From Clostridium sp. C8-1-8 (lineage in GTDB: Bacteria; Bacillota; Clostridia; Clostridiales; Clostridiaceae), in NCBI RefSeq assembly GCF_009928445.1, contig NZ_JAABNO010000009.1:1-64000 (forward strand): 64,000 nt of DNA, read 5' to 3'. A program made the translations under genes and the position numbers. The notes beneath the pieces are model-generated. The model worked only from the letters and a program-made list of their open reading frames with translations, searched no databases and was not told where the DNA came from. Positions 20,828 to 32,026 of this stretch are shown in pieces (positions within the stretch are counted from its first letter, which is position 1; each line of letters starts with the position of its first letter).

Positions 20828-22055
20828 TAAAGAGATTAAAAAATTTACCTTTAAGTTTCTTATACTATTTATATTATTCGTAATAGCTATTCAGCTGCTC
20901 AACCTATACAATATTAGAAGACTAAATCAAGATATAATAAAGCAAAATATAGGTGTTATTGGAGCTTTAGTAAAAGAAAACCCGGCAAGTGAAAAGGCTA
21001 TAGTAGATAATTACACTAAGGGCTATGATAGCAACTACAACTATGGTTTGAGTGTTATGCAAAAGTATTCCTATGACGAGGGCTTAGAAGTTTATAAGAA
21101 TCCTACTATGAATAGCTTTTACACCTATGGAAGGTATAGTTTGATGTTTTGTACTTTGGCCTTTGGTGTTGTATTCTATTTTTTACTTTTGATTGATATA
21201 AAACAAACTTTTAAAAAGATTAAAAGCTTTGCTTTAGCTGCGGAAAGAATAGTTGAAGGGGACTTCACAAATTACTTTGAAGATGGGCGTGAAGGAGATA
21301 TCTATGTTCTAGGACATCAGTTCAATCAGATGACTAAGAGGCTTAAGGAAAGCATTGAAAAGCTTAATAAGGAGAAGCTAAACCTTAAAGATATAATAGC
21401 TGATATAACACATCAACTAAAAACGCCTTTAGCTTCACTTATAACCTTCAATGAGATAATAAGAAACGAGCCTTACATGGAGTGTGAGGAGAGAAATAGA
21501 TTTTTAGATATGAGTAAAGGCCAGCTTGATAGAATGGAATGGCTGATAAAGAGTTTATTAAAGATGGCAAGGCTGGAAGCAGGGGTAATAAACTTTAATA
21601 TTAAGGAAAACATAGTGAAGAATACTGTTTTAAAAGCAATAGAAGGAATAGAACTTAAGGCAAAAGAGAAAAATATAACTATTAGCATTAAAGGTGATGA
21701 ATATGTGACTTTTAACCATGATGCTGAGTGGACTGGTGAAGCTTTATCAAACATAGTTAAGAATGCTGTAGAGCATGGTAAAAAACATGGCAAGGTAGAG
21801 CTATCTTGGGAAGAAACTCCCTTATTTATAGAGCTTAAAATAGAGGATGATGGTGCTGGTATTGCTAAAGAGGAAATTCCAAAGATTTTTAAGAGGTTTT
21901 ATAAAGGGCAATCTTCAGCTAATCCTACAAGTATAGGCATAGGACTGTATATATCTAAAAATATAATCGAAGCTCAAAGTGGTAGCATTAAGGTTGAAAG
22001 TAAACAAGGCATAGGTACCAAGTTTACCATAACTTTTTTAAAGCATATAATATAA
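20811..22055 (+). CDS. Sensor histidine kinase
   Basis: Membrane kinase of 414 residues and partner of the preceding regulator. TM helices are at about 12-34 and 105-127 with a small extracytoplasmic loop of about 70 residues between them. HAMP follows, then the phosphoacceptor His in DITHQLKTPLASL, N box in SNIVKNAVEHG, G1 in DDGAGI and G2 in GIGLYIS. The extracytoplasmic part is larger than in the loop-less intramembrane-sensing kinases of Bce modules, so it may sense a ligand directly. Confidence 0.94.
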   Translation: MELFNNKEIKKFTFKFLILFILFVIAIQLLNLYNIRRLNQDIIKQNIGVIGALVKENPASEKAIVDNYTKGYDSNYNYGLSVMQKYSYDEGLEVYKNPTMNSFYTYGRYSLMFCTLAFGVVFYFLLLIDIKQTFKKIKSFALAAERIVEGDFTNYFEDGREGDIYVLGHQFNQMTKRLKESIEKLNKEKLNLKDIIADITHQLKTPLASLITFNEIIRNEPYMECEERNRFLDMSKGQLDRMEWLIKSLLKMARLEAGVINFNIKENIVKNTVLKAIEGIELKAKEKNITISIKGDEYVTFNHDAEWTGEALSNIVKNAVEHGKKHGKVELSWEETPLFIELKIEDDGAGIAKEEIPKIFKRFYKGQSSANPTSIGIGLYISKNIIEAQSGSIKVESKQGIGTKFTITFLKHII

Positions 22056-22375
22056 AATTTCCTGCTTTATATACAGTGTAAGTTATGGCTTTTAAAGTAC
22101 TATTCTTTAAGCTAAGTGTTCAGCAATCTTAAACTTTAATGAATCTGCACAAGGCATTAACCTGATTTTTTATATTATGTGGCGTACTTTTTGAAATTAT
22201 TAAGCTTAAGCAGTAGAAATTCTTAGCTATAAATAAAAATGATAAATAAATAATAATTATTAGATAGAAGTAATAAACAAGCTAAAAATATGAGAAAAGT
22301 TTCACAAAGAATCACTAAATTTATCTGAAAATTACGATTTAAATGTGAATTGTAATGAAAATTGTTATCAAATGA

Positions 22376-22404
22376 TTGAAAAAGTCTTTTACATGATTTA
22401 TAAT
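22376..22404 (+). promoter_or_regulatory. eno: eno promoter
   Basis: TTGAAA and perfect TATAAT with a 17-bp spacer, about 150 bp before eno. No TGGGAC pair was found here, so eno is probably outside direct CggR control. The rest of gap 22056-22553 shows nothing else. Confidence 0.8.
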
Positions 22405-22508
22405 AAAGTTAACCAAATGAGGAAATGCAATAATAATTTACTATAATATAGAATAAAAATATTATTAATGCACAAACTTGTAATAGTTAAATACATTTTA
22501 AGAGATAA

Positions 22509-23849
<1,341 letters not shown>

Positions 23850-23865
23850 TTAGACCTAATTGTGA

Positions 23866-23896
23866 AAAACAGTTACCTTGAGGTAGCTGTTTTTTT
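23866..23896 (+). terminator. eno terminator
   Basis: A 13-bp stem (AAAACAGTTACCT / AGGTAGCTGTTTT, one G-U pair) with a TTTTTTT tail. Gap 23897-24208 behind it is AT-rich and shows no gene. Confidence 0.9.
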
Positions 23897-24208
23897 ACTT
23901 CTTGCTCACAACTAATTATTGTAAATAATATCATGGTGTGTTATGATTTATTTATATGCATAGTTTTAGAAGTAAAGCTTAATTTATATTATTACATAGT
24001 ATATGAACTTTGACTATTATATTCTACTAAGGTATTATTATAGGTAATTATTTTAAGATTGATAGTTGAGTTTATAAGTGTTTATGTGAAGATGTTCCTA
24101 CTATTAAAAATTGATTTAGGAGTTCACAATATAAATTAATCTAAAGTTTAAATCATAATAAAGTTGTTTAACAAGATGAAAAGCCAATGAATTCAGGAGG
24201 TGACCACA

Positions 24209-24439
24209 ATGTATTATAATGTTTTAGTAGCATTAGAAATTATTGTCGGAATAATCATCATAGTATCAGTATTGCTACAACCAAGTAAAGCTGACGCTCT
24301 AAGTGGATTAATCCAAGGTAAAAGCGAAACCTTTTTCTCAAAGAACAAGGGTAGAACAAAAGAAGCTGCACTTAGAAATGTAACTATAGTTGCATCAATA
24401 GCATTTGCAGTAATCACTTTAGCTCTTAACTTAATATAA
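24209..24439 (+). CDS. secG: Preprotein translocase subunit SecG
   Basis: Small membrane subunit of the SecYEG channel, 76 residues with two TM helices (about 5-25 and 55-75). The start ATG 24209 is preceded by CAGGAGGTGA; the GTG inside that RBS is not a credible start. The family motif VLLQPSKADALSG, close to the usual LLQ-x-GKG-x-G pattern, follows TM1. Position between eno and rnr, with smpB and ssrA further on, is the classic Firmicutes secG-rnr-smpB-ssrA order. Confidence 0.95.
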   Translation: MYYNVLVALEIIVGIIIIVSVLLQPSKADALSGLIQGKSETFFSKNKGRTKEAALRNVTIVASIAFAVITLALNLI

Positions 24440-24450
24440 TAAGTTATATA

Positions 24451-24480
24451 TAAAGGCTGGTCTTTTTTGACCAGCCTTTA
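24451..24480 (+). terminator. secG terminator
   Basis: A 12-bp perfect stem (TAAAGGCTGGTC and its complement) with a T-rich loop, followed by TATATT. Confidence 0.85.
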
Positions 24481-24556
24481 TATATTATTATGAGTTTTAG
24501 GTGTTTAAGAAAACCACTTGTAAAAATCTACGCAGGGATTAGATATGGATTATTGG

Positions 24557-24602
24557 ACAATAAGAAAACACTAAGGCAAAAGCCTTAATGTTTTCTTATT
24601 GT
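24557..24602 (-). terminator. 21-bp hairpin downstream of rubredoxin
   Basis: A 21-bp stem with one mismatch or wobble (ACAATAAGAAAACACTAAGGC arm) and an AAAA loop. It lies 54 bp past the rubredoxin stop on the minus strand. It lacks a distinct T tail on either side, so its role as a terminator is only probable. Confidence 0.5.
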
Positions 24603-24655
24603 TGTGAATAGCATTAAAAAGAGTGAGGTCGGTTTTGAATAGGAAGTAAGTATCA

Positions 24656-24817
24656 TTAATCTAGTTCTTCAAACATATCCACTGGTTCACCACATATTGG
24701 GCAGAGCCAGTAATCAGGTAAATCTTCGAAAGCTGTACCTGCTGGGATATCTTGAGAACTATCGCCAATAGCTGGGTCATAAATATAACCGCATTCTACA
24801 CAAACGTATTTTTTCAT
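24656..24817 (-). CDS. Rubredoxin
   Basis: A 53-residue electron carrier with one Fe(Cys)4 centre. The protein starts [19 protein letters not shown] and ends [17 protein letters not shown]; the two pairs CVEC and CPIC form the iron site. The usual rubredoxin core (YDPxxGD, PAGTxFEDLPDxWxCPxCG) is intact. Start ATG after AGGAGG. In anaerobes rubredoxin passes electrons to oxygen- and superoxide-detoxifying enzymes. Lone gene on the minus strand between secG and rnr. Confidence 0.97.
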   Translation of the reverse strand: MKKYVCVECGYIYDPAIGDSSQDIPAGTAFEDLPDYWLCPICGEPVDMFEELD

Positions 24818-25385
24818 GACTTCCTCCTATGTAGCTTGTAACATTATTATAATACATACAAAAATAAATATCAATAGAAAATTATTATTAATTAATAAAA
24901 TTTTTCTTATCTCATCTAAGAAGATTTTCTGTTAATTTATCTTTATTTGCTTTAATTAGTTTATCCAATTATAATAAAGATAAATACAAGTTTTTCATAA
25001 AATATGCTAATTTTTTATCTCATATATTCTGTATAGGTAGACAATTCAATTACTTTCCTCAAGTAGATGAAAACTTCCTGCATTAAAATAATAAGTTTAT
25101 TCTAATATGGTGTGTTATTAGATTATGTAATTTTATATATTAATCTATTATTTAGAAATTTAAGGTCTTTCTAGGAAACTTTTTATATTTGTATAGATTG
25201 AGAAAAGGTATTGCTATAAAGAGATAATTGAATGGCTAGTAAGTAGTTTTACTATAAAGTATTAAAGATATTATATGGGGAAAAATAAATAATAAAAAAT
25301 TAAATAGATAATAAAAGGCTATATTAAAGTACCATGTTTAAATAAAGCCTAATAAAAAAAATAAAAGATATGGAGGAATGATGCT
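24818..25385. other. Gene-free stretch before rnr
   Basis: A 568-bp AT-rich region that must hold the rubredoxin promoter (minus) and the rnr promoter (plus). I saw no RNA gene, ORF or riboswitch in it. Confidence 0.6.
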
Positions 25386-27656
25386 ATGGGAATAAAGCAA
25401 ACGCTACTTAGTTTCATGCGAGAACCAGCTTATAGACCAATGGATATTCAAGATTTGGCAACAATTTTTGATATAAATAGAGATGAATATAAGGCTTTTA
25501 AAAGAGCTATAAAGACTATGGAAAGAGAAGGGCTTATTGTAAGAACTGCTCATGATAGATTCGGACTACCTGAGAGAATGGGGCTTGTAGCTGGTAAGAT
25601 ACAAGTGCATCAAAGAGGTTTTGGATTCGTCATACCTGATGAGGAAGGCTTAAAAGATGTATTTATACCAAGTTCATCAATGAACGGAGCTATGAATGGA
25701 GATAAGGTAGTAGCCAAGATACTAAAAGAGGATGATAAAGGCAAGAAGTGTGAAGGTGAAATAGCTCAAATAACTGAAAGAGCTAATAAGAAGATAATAG
25801 GAGTATATGAAGATTCAAAAAACTTTGGATTTGTTATTCCTGAAGATAAGAGAGTACAATTCGATATATTTATACCTAGAAATGATAGAAACAACGCTCA
25901 AACTGGTGATTTGGTAGAAGTTGAAATAGTAAAGTGGCCAGATCAAAGAAGAAACCCTGAAGGAATAGTTAAAGATGTTTTAGGTAAAAAGGGAGAAAAA
26001 GGCCTAGATATCCTGACTATAATCAAGAAGTTTGCACTTCCAGAGGAGTTTCCAGATAAGGTATTAGAATATGCCGAAAATATAGAAGAAGAAATATCAC
26101 AAGAGGAATACAAGAGAAGAAGAGATCTTCGTAATGTAAGAATGGTTACTATTGATGGTGAAGATGCTAAGGATTTAGATGATGCAGTAAATATAGAAAG
26201 ACTTCCTGGAGGAAACTATAGATTAGGTGTTCACATAGCAGATGTAACTCACTATGTTAGAGAAAAGAACCCTCTTGATAAAGAAGCTCTTAAGAGAGCA
26301 ACCTCTGTTTATTTAATAGATAGAGTTATACCAATGCTGCCTAAGAAACTATCTAATGGAATATGTTCGCTTAATCCTAGAGTAGACAGACTTGCTTTAA
26401 GCTGTATTATGACTATCGATAGAAACGGAACTGTGGTAGATCATGAGATAGTTGAAAGTGTTATAAGGACTTCTGAAAGAATGACTTATAAAGATGTTTC
26501 GGCTATATTAAAGGACGATAATGAAGACCTTATAAAAAGATATGATTATCTTTATGATGATTTTAAGGCAATGGAAGAATTGTGCTTAATACTTAATAAG
26601 AGAAGAACCAAAAGAGGTGCTATAGACTTTGACTTCACAGAATCTAAGATAATATTAGATGAGCTTGGTAAGCCAATTGAAATCAGACCGTATGAAAGAG
26701 AAATAGCTAATAGAATAATTGAAGAGTTCATGCTTGTATGCAATGAAACTGTTGCTGAATACATGTACTGGACTAAAACTCCATTTGTGTACAGAATACA
26801 TGAGGAACCAGACCAAGAGAAGTTAGAAAGATTTAAAAACTTTATATACAACTTAGGATATACAGTAAGATGGGCACAAGACATCCATCCATCAATGCTT
26901 CAAGACGTGCTTGAGATGATTAAAGGAAAGAATGAAGAAACTGTTGTAAGTACTCTTCTTCTTAGAAGCATGATGCAAGCTAGATATGCACCAGAATGTG
27001 TAGGACACTTTGGTCTTGCTGCAAAGTACTATTGCCACTTTACATCTCCAATAAGAAGATATCCTGATTTACAAATTCATAGAATAATAAAGGAACATCT
27101 TCATGGCAGAATAGATGAAAAGAGAGTTGAAAGACTAACTAAGATAGTTGATGTAGCATCTAAGCAGTCTTCTGATATGGAAAGAGTAGCACAAGAGGCA
27201 GAAAGAGAAGTAGATGATTTAAAGAAAGCTGAATACATGTCTTACAGAATAGGGCAAGAATTTGTAGGTGTAATTTCTTCTGTTACAAACTTTGGTATGT
27301 TTGTAGAGCTGCCAAACACCATAGAAGGATTAGTTCGTATAGCTGATTTAGATGATGATTATTACGTATACGATGAAGATCACTTGATGCTTATAGGAGA
27401 AAGAACAAAGAAGATTTATAGATTAGGTGATAGCGTTACTGTAAGATGTTCAAGGGTAGATATAGACAATAGAGAGGTTTACTTTGACATTATACCAGCA
27501 GAAGCGGAACTTGAGATAGATCTTCCTGTGCCAGATGTAAAAGGAATGTTAAATGATATAGATGACGAAGAGGAAGATGAATTTGATGAGTTTGAAGAAG
27601 GATACTGGGAAGACAGTGAAGAAAAACACGATAACCAAAATCTAATTAAAATATAA
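25386..27656 (+). CDS. rnr: Ribonuclease R
   Basis: Processive 3'-5' exoribonuclease of the RNB family, 756 residues, acting on structured RNA and, with SmpB-tmRNA, on non-stop mRNAs. N-terminal helix-turn-helix region (about 1-65), two cold-shock domains (RGFGFVIPDEE and NFGFVIPEDKRVQF), RNB catalytic domain (about 250-580) with catalytic acids in DGEDAKDLDDAV, and S1 domain (about 630-710, GVISSVTNFGMFVEL). The C-terminus is acidic (DDEEEDEFDEFEEG) rather than Lys-rich. Start ATG follows GGAGGAATG. Member of the secG-rnr-smpB-ssrA group. Confidence 0.97.
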   Translation: MGIKQTLLSFMREPAYRPMDIQDLATIFDINRDEYKAFKRAIKTMEREGLIVRTAHDRFGLPERMGLVAGKIQVHQRGFGFVIPDEEGLKDVFIPSSSMNGAMNGDKVVAKILKEDDKGKKCEGEIAQITERANKKIIGVYEDSKNFGFVIPEDKRVQFDIFIPRNDRNNAQTGDLVEVEIVKWPDQRRNPEGIVKDVLGKKGEKGLDILTIIKKFALPEEFPDKVLEYAENIEEEISQEEYKRRRDLRNVRMVTIDGEDAKDLDDAVNIERLPGGNYRLGVHIADVTHYVREKNPLDKEALKRATSVYLIDRVIPMLPKKLSNGICSLNPRVDRLALSCIMTIDRNGTVVDHEIVESVIRTSERMTYKDVSAILKDDNEDLIKRYDYLYDDFKAMEELCLILNKRRTKRGAIDFDFTESKIILDELGKPIEIRPYEREIANRIIEEFMLVCNETVAEYMYWTKTPFVYRIHEEPDQEKLERFKNFIYNLGYTVRWAQDIHPSMLQDVLEMIKGKNEETVVSTLLLRSMMQARYAPECVGHFGLAAKYYCHFTSPIRRYPDLQIHRIIKEHLHGRIDEKRVERLTKIVDVASKQSSDMERVAQEAEREVDDLKKAEYMSYRIGQEFVGVISSVTNFGMFVELPNTIEGLVRIADLDDDYYVYDEDHLMLIGERTKKIYRLGDSVTVRCSRVDIDNREVYFDIIPAEAELEIDLPVPDVKGMLNDIDDEEEDEFDEFEEGYWEDSEEKHDNQNLIKI

Positions 27657-27748
27657 GTAATTACTTGTATTAACCTCTTAACAATAGATAATACTAAATT
27701 TATAAACAGCCACCTTATAAAAATATAATTTAAAGGCGGTAAAGTTAA

Positions 27749-27842
27749 AAATGTATCAATTCAACCTGAAAGGTATTTTAAACTTCTTCAAGTTTTTAAT
27801 GGGAGAACTTAAGATATAAATTTTAAGTGAATTGATACATTT
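27749..27842. repeat. 15-bp perfect inverted repeat around a 64-bp centre
   Basis: Arms AAATGTATCAATTCA at 27749-27763 and the exact complement at 27828-27842. It lies 38 bp before the nitroreductase gene, so it would sit in its leader RNA. The inside has smaller self-complementary pieces (CTTAAG, TTTTAAG). It could be a cis-regulatory RNA or a miniature inverted-repeat element. Confidence 0.6.
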
Positions 27843-27880
27843 ATTTTAAGTATGTCTACAAAAGATTAGGAGGTATCACA

Positions 27881-28432
27881 ATGGGATTTTATGAAGTTAT
27901 TGAAGAAAGACAAAGTATAAAGAGCTTTAATACACAAGGACCTATAGAAAAAGATAAGCTTAACAGAATGATTAACGCAGCAATGATGGCTCCATCATGG
28001 AAGAATAATACTAGTTACAAGATTATTTTAGTAGATGATAAGAAGCTAAAGGATACAATAGCTGATACAGTTCTAAATGATGACGGACAGGTGTCTAGAG
28101 GAATAAAAGATGCACCATTACTTGCGGTATTTGTAGCAGCACCAGATAAATCAGGAGAGTTAGATGGCAAGGAATATTACCTAGTAGATGGAGCTATAGC
28201 AATGGAACATTTTGTTTTAGCTGCTACAGCTGAAGGTTATTCAACTTGTTGGGTAGGTGCAGCTAATGAAGCTGATGTTCTAAATATAATTGGTGCACCT
28301 AAGAACTATAAGTTAGTTGGAATGACTCCCGTAGGTCATAGCAATGAGCAAAAAAATCATAATCCTAAAAAGGATTATAATGACTATGTGTTCTTAAATA
28401 GATGGGATAATTCTTTTGTAAAAAACTTTTAG
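27881..28432 (+). CDS. Nitroreductase-family flavoprotein
   Basis: FMN-dependent NAD(P)H oxidoreductase of 183 residues. N-terminal EVIEERQSIKSFN is the family start (usual form RRSIRxF) with FMN phosphate-binding Arg/Lys; APSWKNNTSYKIIL is the second FMN region and DGAIAMEHFVLAATAEGYSTCWVGA the core helix. The C-terminal VGMTPVGHSNEQ loop is also typical. The natural substrate is unknown; such proteins reduce quinones, nitro compounds or flavins. Start ATG after AGGAGG. Monocistronic, with its own terminator. Confidence 0.9.
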   Translation: MGFYEVIEERQSIKSFNTQGPIEKDKLNRMINAAMMAPSWKNNTSYKIILVDDKKLKDTIADTVLNDDGQVSRGIKDAPLLAVFVAAPDKSGELDGKEYYLVDGAIAMEHFVLAATAEGYSTCWVGAANEADVLNIIGAPKNYKLVGMTPVGHSNEQKNHNPKKDYNDYVFLNRWDNSFVKNF

Positions 28433-28456
28433 GATATAAGTAAAATAGTGTAAGTG

Positions 28457-28497
28457 AAAAAATACTACCGCTAGTTTTTGGCGGTGGTATTTTTTAT
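28457..28497 (+). terminator. Nitroreductase terminator
   Basis: A 15-bp stem (AAAAAATACTACCGC / GCGGTGGTATTTTTT, one wobble). The following gap to 28821 holds repeat copy C and no gene. Confidence 0.9.
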
Positions 28498-28618
28498 TAT
28501 GTGCTTTAGCATTTAAAGAAAACTACCTGCTAAGCGGTTGGTTCTGACTTTGATTATGTTAAATCACCCTGTTGAAATATAGCTTTTATTTTATATTACA
28601 TAAGAATCTACGATGAGA

Positions 28619-28690
28619 TCTAAAGTGCTATGAAAAGTATAATGAAGAAGGTGGGCTTGCTCTTAGAAAATTATACTAACAAGTCTTAGA
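28619..28690. repeat. Dispersed non-coding repeat, copy C (degenerate)
   Basis: Contains the family core ATGAAAAGTATAATGAAGAAGG and a following ATTATACTAACAAGTCTTA that matches copy B (ACTATACTAAGTCATA). It is more diverged than copies A (47790) and B (30207). Confidence 0.4.
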
Positions 28691-28821
28691 TTACAATAAA
28701 TTTGCTATAGGAGGATAATTATATTGACAAAAATTGTAACATAACTATAATGTAGTTATGTTACAAGTATAATTACGGAATAGAAAGTTAATAACTTTGA
28801 ATAATGGGAGTGGTATAGTTG

Positions 28822-30030
28822 ATGTGGCCTTTGAAAAAAACATATTATAGAACGGTTCAAGCTTTTGTAAGAGCAGGAACCAATATAATTAAATTTAAAG
28901 AACCTGAATTGTTAGTTGGAGAAGGAGCTATAAATAAATTACCTAAGGTTCTTAAGGACAAGGATATAAATGGAGTTTTAGTTATAGTAAGTAGAACTAT
29001 ATTAAAATCAGGAGCACTAGAGGAATTTTTTAAGGAAATGAAAAGCAAGAATATTGCTTACGAAATTTATGATAGTGTAAAGCCTAATCCTACTATTGAG
29101 AACATAGAAGAATGCTTAAAGGTATATAAAGATAATGGTTGCAATGCTATAGTTGCTATAGGTGGAGGCTCTCCTATTGATTGTGCTAAGGTAGTGGCAG
29201 CTAGGGCTTCTAATATGAATATGCAAATTAAGGATTTAAGAGGCTTTATGAAAGTGAAAAAGCCTATTCCTCCATTATTTGCAGTACCTACTACGGCAGG
29301 AAGTGGATCGGAAGTTACAGTTGCCGCGGTAGTAACTGATTCACAAACTCATGAAAAGTATGCTATAGCAGATTTTAAGCTTATACCTGACTATGCTATA
29401 TTAGACTCTGCTTTAACAGTTGGAGTACCTCCTCACTTAACAGCTGCCACTGGTATGGATGCTTTAACTCATGCTGTTGAGGCTTTTGTAGGAAAGAACG
29501 GAAATGCTTTTACCGATAGTAAAGCAAAAGAGGCAACTAAGATGATCGTTGAGAGCTTAGAAGGTGTATATAAAGATGGAAAAAATATTGACGGTCGTAA
29601 TAAGATGCTATTAGCCTCTAATTATGCAGGGCAAGCCTTTACTAGAGCCAATGTGGGATATGTTCATGCAATAGCTCACAGTATAGGAGGTCTATACGGG
29701 GTAGCACATGGACTAGCAAATGCTATAATTCTACCAAAGGTATTAGAGTATTATGGAGAAGCTTCTCATAGCAAGCTAGCAGAACTTGCTTTATCTTCAA
29801 ATCTAGGAAATAAAAATGAGTCACAAAAAGTTTTAGCAGAGAAGTTTATTAATAAAATTAAAGATATGAACAAGAATATGGGTATTCCAGAAGGAATAAA
29901 AGAACTGAAGCGTGAAGATATACCTCTAATTGCTAGAAGAGCGATTAAAGAGGGAAATCCAAGCTATCCAGTTCCTAAGATAATGAGTGTTAATGAATGT
30001 GAAGAACTTTTAAAGAAGTTAAAATTATAG
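28822..30030 (+). CDS. Iron-containing alcohol dehydrogenase
   Basis: Group III Fe-ADH, 402 residues, that interconverts an aldehyde or ketone and an alcohol with NAD(P)H. Rossmann motif GGGSPIDCAKV; the PTTAGSGSE loop; metal ligands in TGMDALTHAVEAF and in VHAIAHSIGGLYGVAHGLAN. N-terminal LLVGEGAINKLP is the family start. The substrate is not predictable; butanol and propanediol dehydrogenases belong to the same group. Two adjacent starts exist, TTG 28819 and ATG 28822, with GGGAG upstream; I took ATG. It ends exactly where the X repeat begins. Confidence 0.93.
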   Translation: MWPLKKTYYRTVQAFVRAGTNIIKFKEPELLVGEGAINKLPKVLKDKDINGVLVIVSRTILKSGALEEFFKEMKSKNIAYEIYDSVKPNPTIENIEECLKVYKDNGCNAIVAIGGGSPIDCAKVVAARASNMNMQIKDLRGFMKVKKPIPPLFAVPTTAGSGSEVTVAAVVTDSQTHEKYAIADFKLIPDYAILDSALTVGVPPHLTAATGMDALTHAVEAFVGKNGNAFTDSKAKEATKMIVESLEGVYKDGKNIDGRNKMLLASNYAGQAFTRANVGYVHAIAHSIGGLYGVAHGLANAIILPKVLEYYGEASHSKLAELALSSNLGNKNESQKVLAEKFINKIKDMNKNMGIPEGIKELKREDIPLIARRAIKEGNPSYPVPKIMSVNECEELLKKLKL

Positions 30031-30062
30031 CATCTCCTTCATGACCACTTAATTTCAATAAT
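30031..30062. repeat. Second copy of the 3801-3850 repeat arm
   Basis: About 32 bp (ATCTCCTTCATGACCACTTA and onward to TTTCAATAAT) match 3816-3846 with two changes. Here the left arm of the inverted repeat is missing and the repeat directly follows the alcohol dehydrogenase stop codon. Confidence 0.55.
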
Positions 30063-30206
30063 AATTTAAAAGATACTACCAAATTAAGCTATGCATAATA
30101 AGGTTAATAAGCCTTCTTATATGTATGGCTTTTTTTAGTGTACATAAGATTATAAAATCTTTATTATTTAAACCTATTAATATTAAGTTGGTAGAACAAC
30201 TTGTTA

Positions 30207-30318
30207 GGATACAGTAAAAAATAAAACGTATCCTTATGCCAAATTTTCATCATATAGCCTTGAAAAGGCAGATGTTCATAAAAGTTCACTGAAGAAGGAG
30301 ATTTAAGCTGGAACTACT
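30207..30318. repeat. Dispersed non-coding repeat, copy B
   Basis: Begins TTAGGATACAGTAAAAAATA and includes GTATCC forming a hairpin with GGATAC, then TGCCAAATTTTCATCA, CCTTGAAAAGGC (hairpin), and AAAAGTTCACTGAAGAAGG. It aligns over about 110 bp with copy A at 47790-47920. Gap 30031-30634 contains it, a weak terminator (AAGCC/GGCTT with T7, 30110-30136) and no gene. Confidence 0.6.
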
Positions 30319-30634
30319 ATACTAAGTCATAAATATATTTCCATAAAAGAATTATTTTGAGTTAGTTATTGCTTTGTAAACAAATACATACTCCAATATC
30401 TCATTTAGAAGCCATTAATATAGTTGAATTAACTATATTTGCTAAGATATGGCTAGCCAATAAATATCACAAAAATATTGAAAATGAGAATAATTATCAG
30501 TATAATGAGAGTGAATGTATAGCTGATAATGAATAGTAATTAGGAAAGATTTTTATCTAGAATAAATTATTAGGGTTAGAGATTAATTTAAGCTATATAT
30601 TCTGCAATCATAATACTAATAGATGAGGTGTAAG

Positions 30635-31414
30635 ATGTACAAAGAAGAAATAAAGAAGGTTGCTCACTCTGCGGAGGTTAAGAGCGAATATATTAATGAT
30701 AGTATTTTTAAGTATTTCCTGTTAGCATTTATGGCTGGTTTTTTTGTAATAGTAGGAATAGCGCTTTCTTACTCAACAGCAGGCATAATAAATGTAGATG
30801 GAAAGCTTTATGGAAAGTTAGCAGTAGGACTTACCTTCTCCATAGCCTTAGGTTTAATTTACTTTGCAGGAGGAGAGCTTTTTACAGGCAATTGCTTTGT
30901 ATTGACAGTGGGGATTTTAGAAAAGACTATTAGTATAAAGAATACTCTGAAGCTACTTATAGTATGCTACTTAGGTAATCTAGCAGGTTCTATAGTATCT
31001 GCATACATATATGTAAAAAGTGGAGCTCCAATTGGGGTTGCGGATAAGTACCTTTTAAAGGTAGCAGAAAGCAAGACTCATTATCCAGCCGATGAACTGT
31101 TTTTAAAAGCTATACTATGTAATTTTATAGTTTGTCTAGCAGTTTGGTTATGCTACAGATTGAAAGAAGAAACAGCTAAGCTTATGATGCTTTTCTGGTG
31201 TATATTTGCCTTTGCAACAGCTGGCTTTGAGCATTCTATTGCAAACATGGCTTTATTTGCTGCAGCTTTAATACTTCCACATCCAGATACTTTTACTTTA
31301 GCGGCAGTACTTCACAATCTTGGATGGGTTACATTAGGTAATATATTAGGTGGATCACTATTTTTAGGCTTACCTTACTGGTATGTTAGTCAAGGGAAAA
31401 AGGACAAGAAATAG
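30635..31414 (+). CDS. Formate/nitrite transporter family channel
   Basis: Pentameric inner-membrane anion channel of the FNT family, 259 residues with six TM helices. Conserved stretches: [18 protein letters not shown] in the TM2-TM3 region, [12 protein letters not shown], and FEHSIANM near TM5 with its conserved His. FNT members carry formate, nitrite, hydrosulfide or lactate; the filter residues alone do not decide which. Start ATG 30635 after GAGGTG; the ATG at 30623 has no RBS. It ends shortly before smpB. Confidence 0.92.
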   Translation: MYKEEIKKVAHSAEVKSEYINDSIFKYFLLAFMAGFFVIVGIALSYSTAGIINVDGKLYGKLAVGLTFSIALGLIYFAGGELFTGNCFVLTVGILEKTISIKNTLKLLIVCYLGNLAGSIVSAYIYVKSGAPIGVADKYLLKVAESKTHYPADELFLKAILCNFIVCLAVWLCYRLKEETAKLMMLFWCIFAFATAGFEHSIANMALFAAALILPHPDTFTLAAVLHNLGWVTLGNILGGSLFLGLPYWYVSQGKKDKK

Positions 31415-31523
31415 ATTTGAAAATTATTTAATTAAAGATAGAACCATGGAAATGTTTGAACTTGTTATTAAATGGCTAATATATTATAATATAGGCAATA
31501 TAATATCATTAGGATGTGATAAT

Positions 31524-31994
31524 TTGGCTAGAAAGAGTGATAATAAGACTTTAGCTGAAAATAGAAAGGCTAGACATGACTATTTTGTGGAAGAAGCCAT
31601 GGAAGCTGGAATAGAGCTAGTTGGAACAGAAGTTAAATCAATAAGAGCTGGAAAAGCAAATCTTAAGGATTGCTATGCAGACATATATAATGGAGAAATT
31701 TATATAAAGAATATGCACGTTAGTCCTTATGAACAAGGAAATATTTTTAACGTAGATCCTCTTAGAGAGAGAAGATTGCTTTTGCATAAAGAAGAAATAA
31801 GAAGACTTACAGGGCTTATTCAACAAGAAGGCTTAACCTTGATACCTTTAGCACTTTATCTAAAAGGTAGTAAGGTGAAGGTAAACCTAGCTGTTTGTAA
31901 GGGTAAGAAAAATTATGACAAGAGAGATACTATGCTTGAAAAAGCTCATAAGAGAGATATCGAAAGACAAATGAAGGAAAAATCAAGATATTAA
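31524..31994 (+). CDS. smpB: SsrA-binding protein SmpB
   Basis: Small RNA-binding protein, 156 residues, that binds the tRNA-like part of tmRNA and brings it to stalled ribosomes. I chose TTG 31524 (AGGATG upstream), which yields the normal length and start [20 protein letters not shown]; upstream codons in this frame read as non-family sequence. Motifs: [45 protein letters not shown] and the basic C-terminal tail that probes the mRNA channel ([19 protein letters not shown]). Next to ssrA in function, though a TPR gene on the minus strand lies between them. Confidence 0.97.
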   Translation: MARKSDNKTLAENRKARHDYFVEEAMEAGIELVGTEVKSIRAGKANLKDCYADIYNGEIYIKNMHVSPYEQGNIFNVDPLRERRLLLHKEEIRRLTGLIQQEGLTLIPLALYLKGSKVKVNLAVCKGKKNYDKRDTMLEKAHKRDIERQMKEKSRY

Positions 31995-32026
31995 AAAGTC
32001 ATGCTCATGTAGAGCATGACTTTTTA
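31993..32026. terminator. smpB terminator, overlapping the TPR stop
   Basis: A 14-bp perfect stem (AAAAAGTCATGCTC and complement) with an A run on one side and T run on the other. It can serve both converging genes. Confidence 0.92.
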
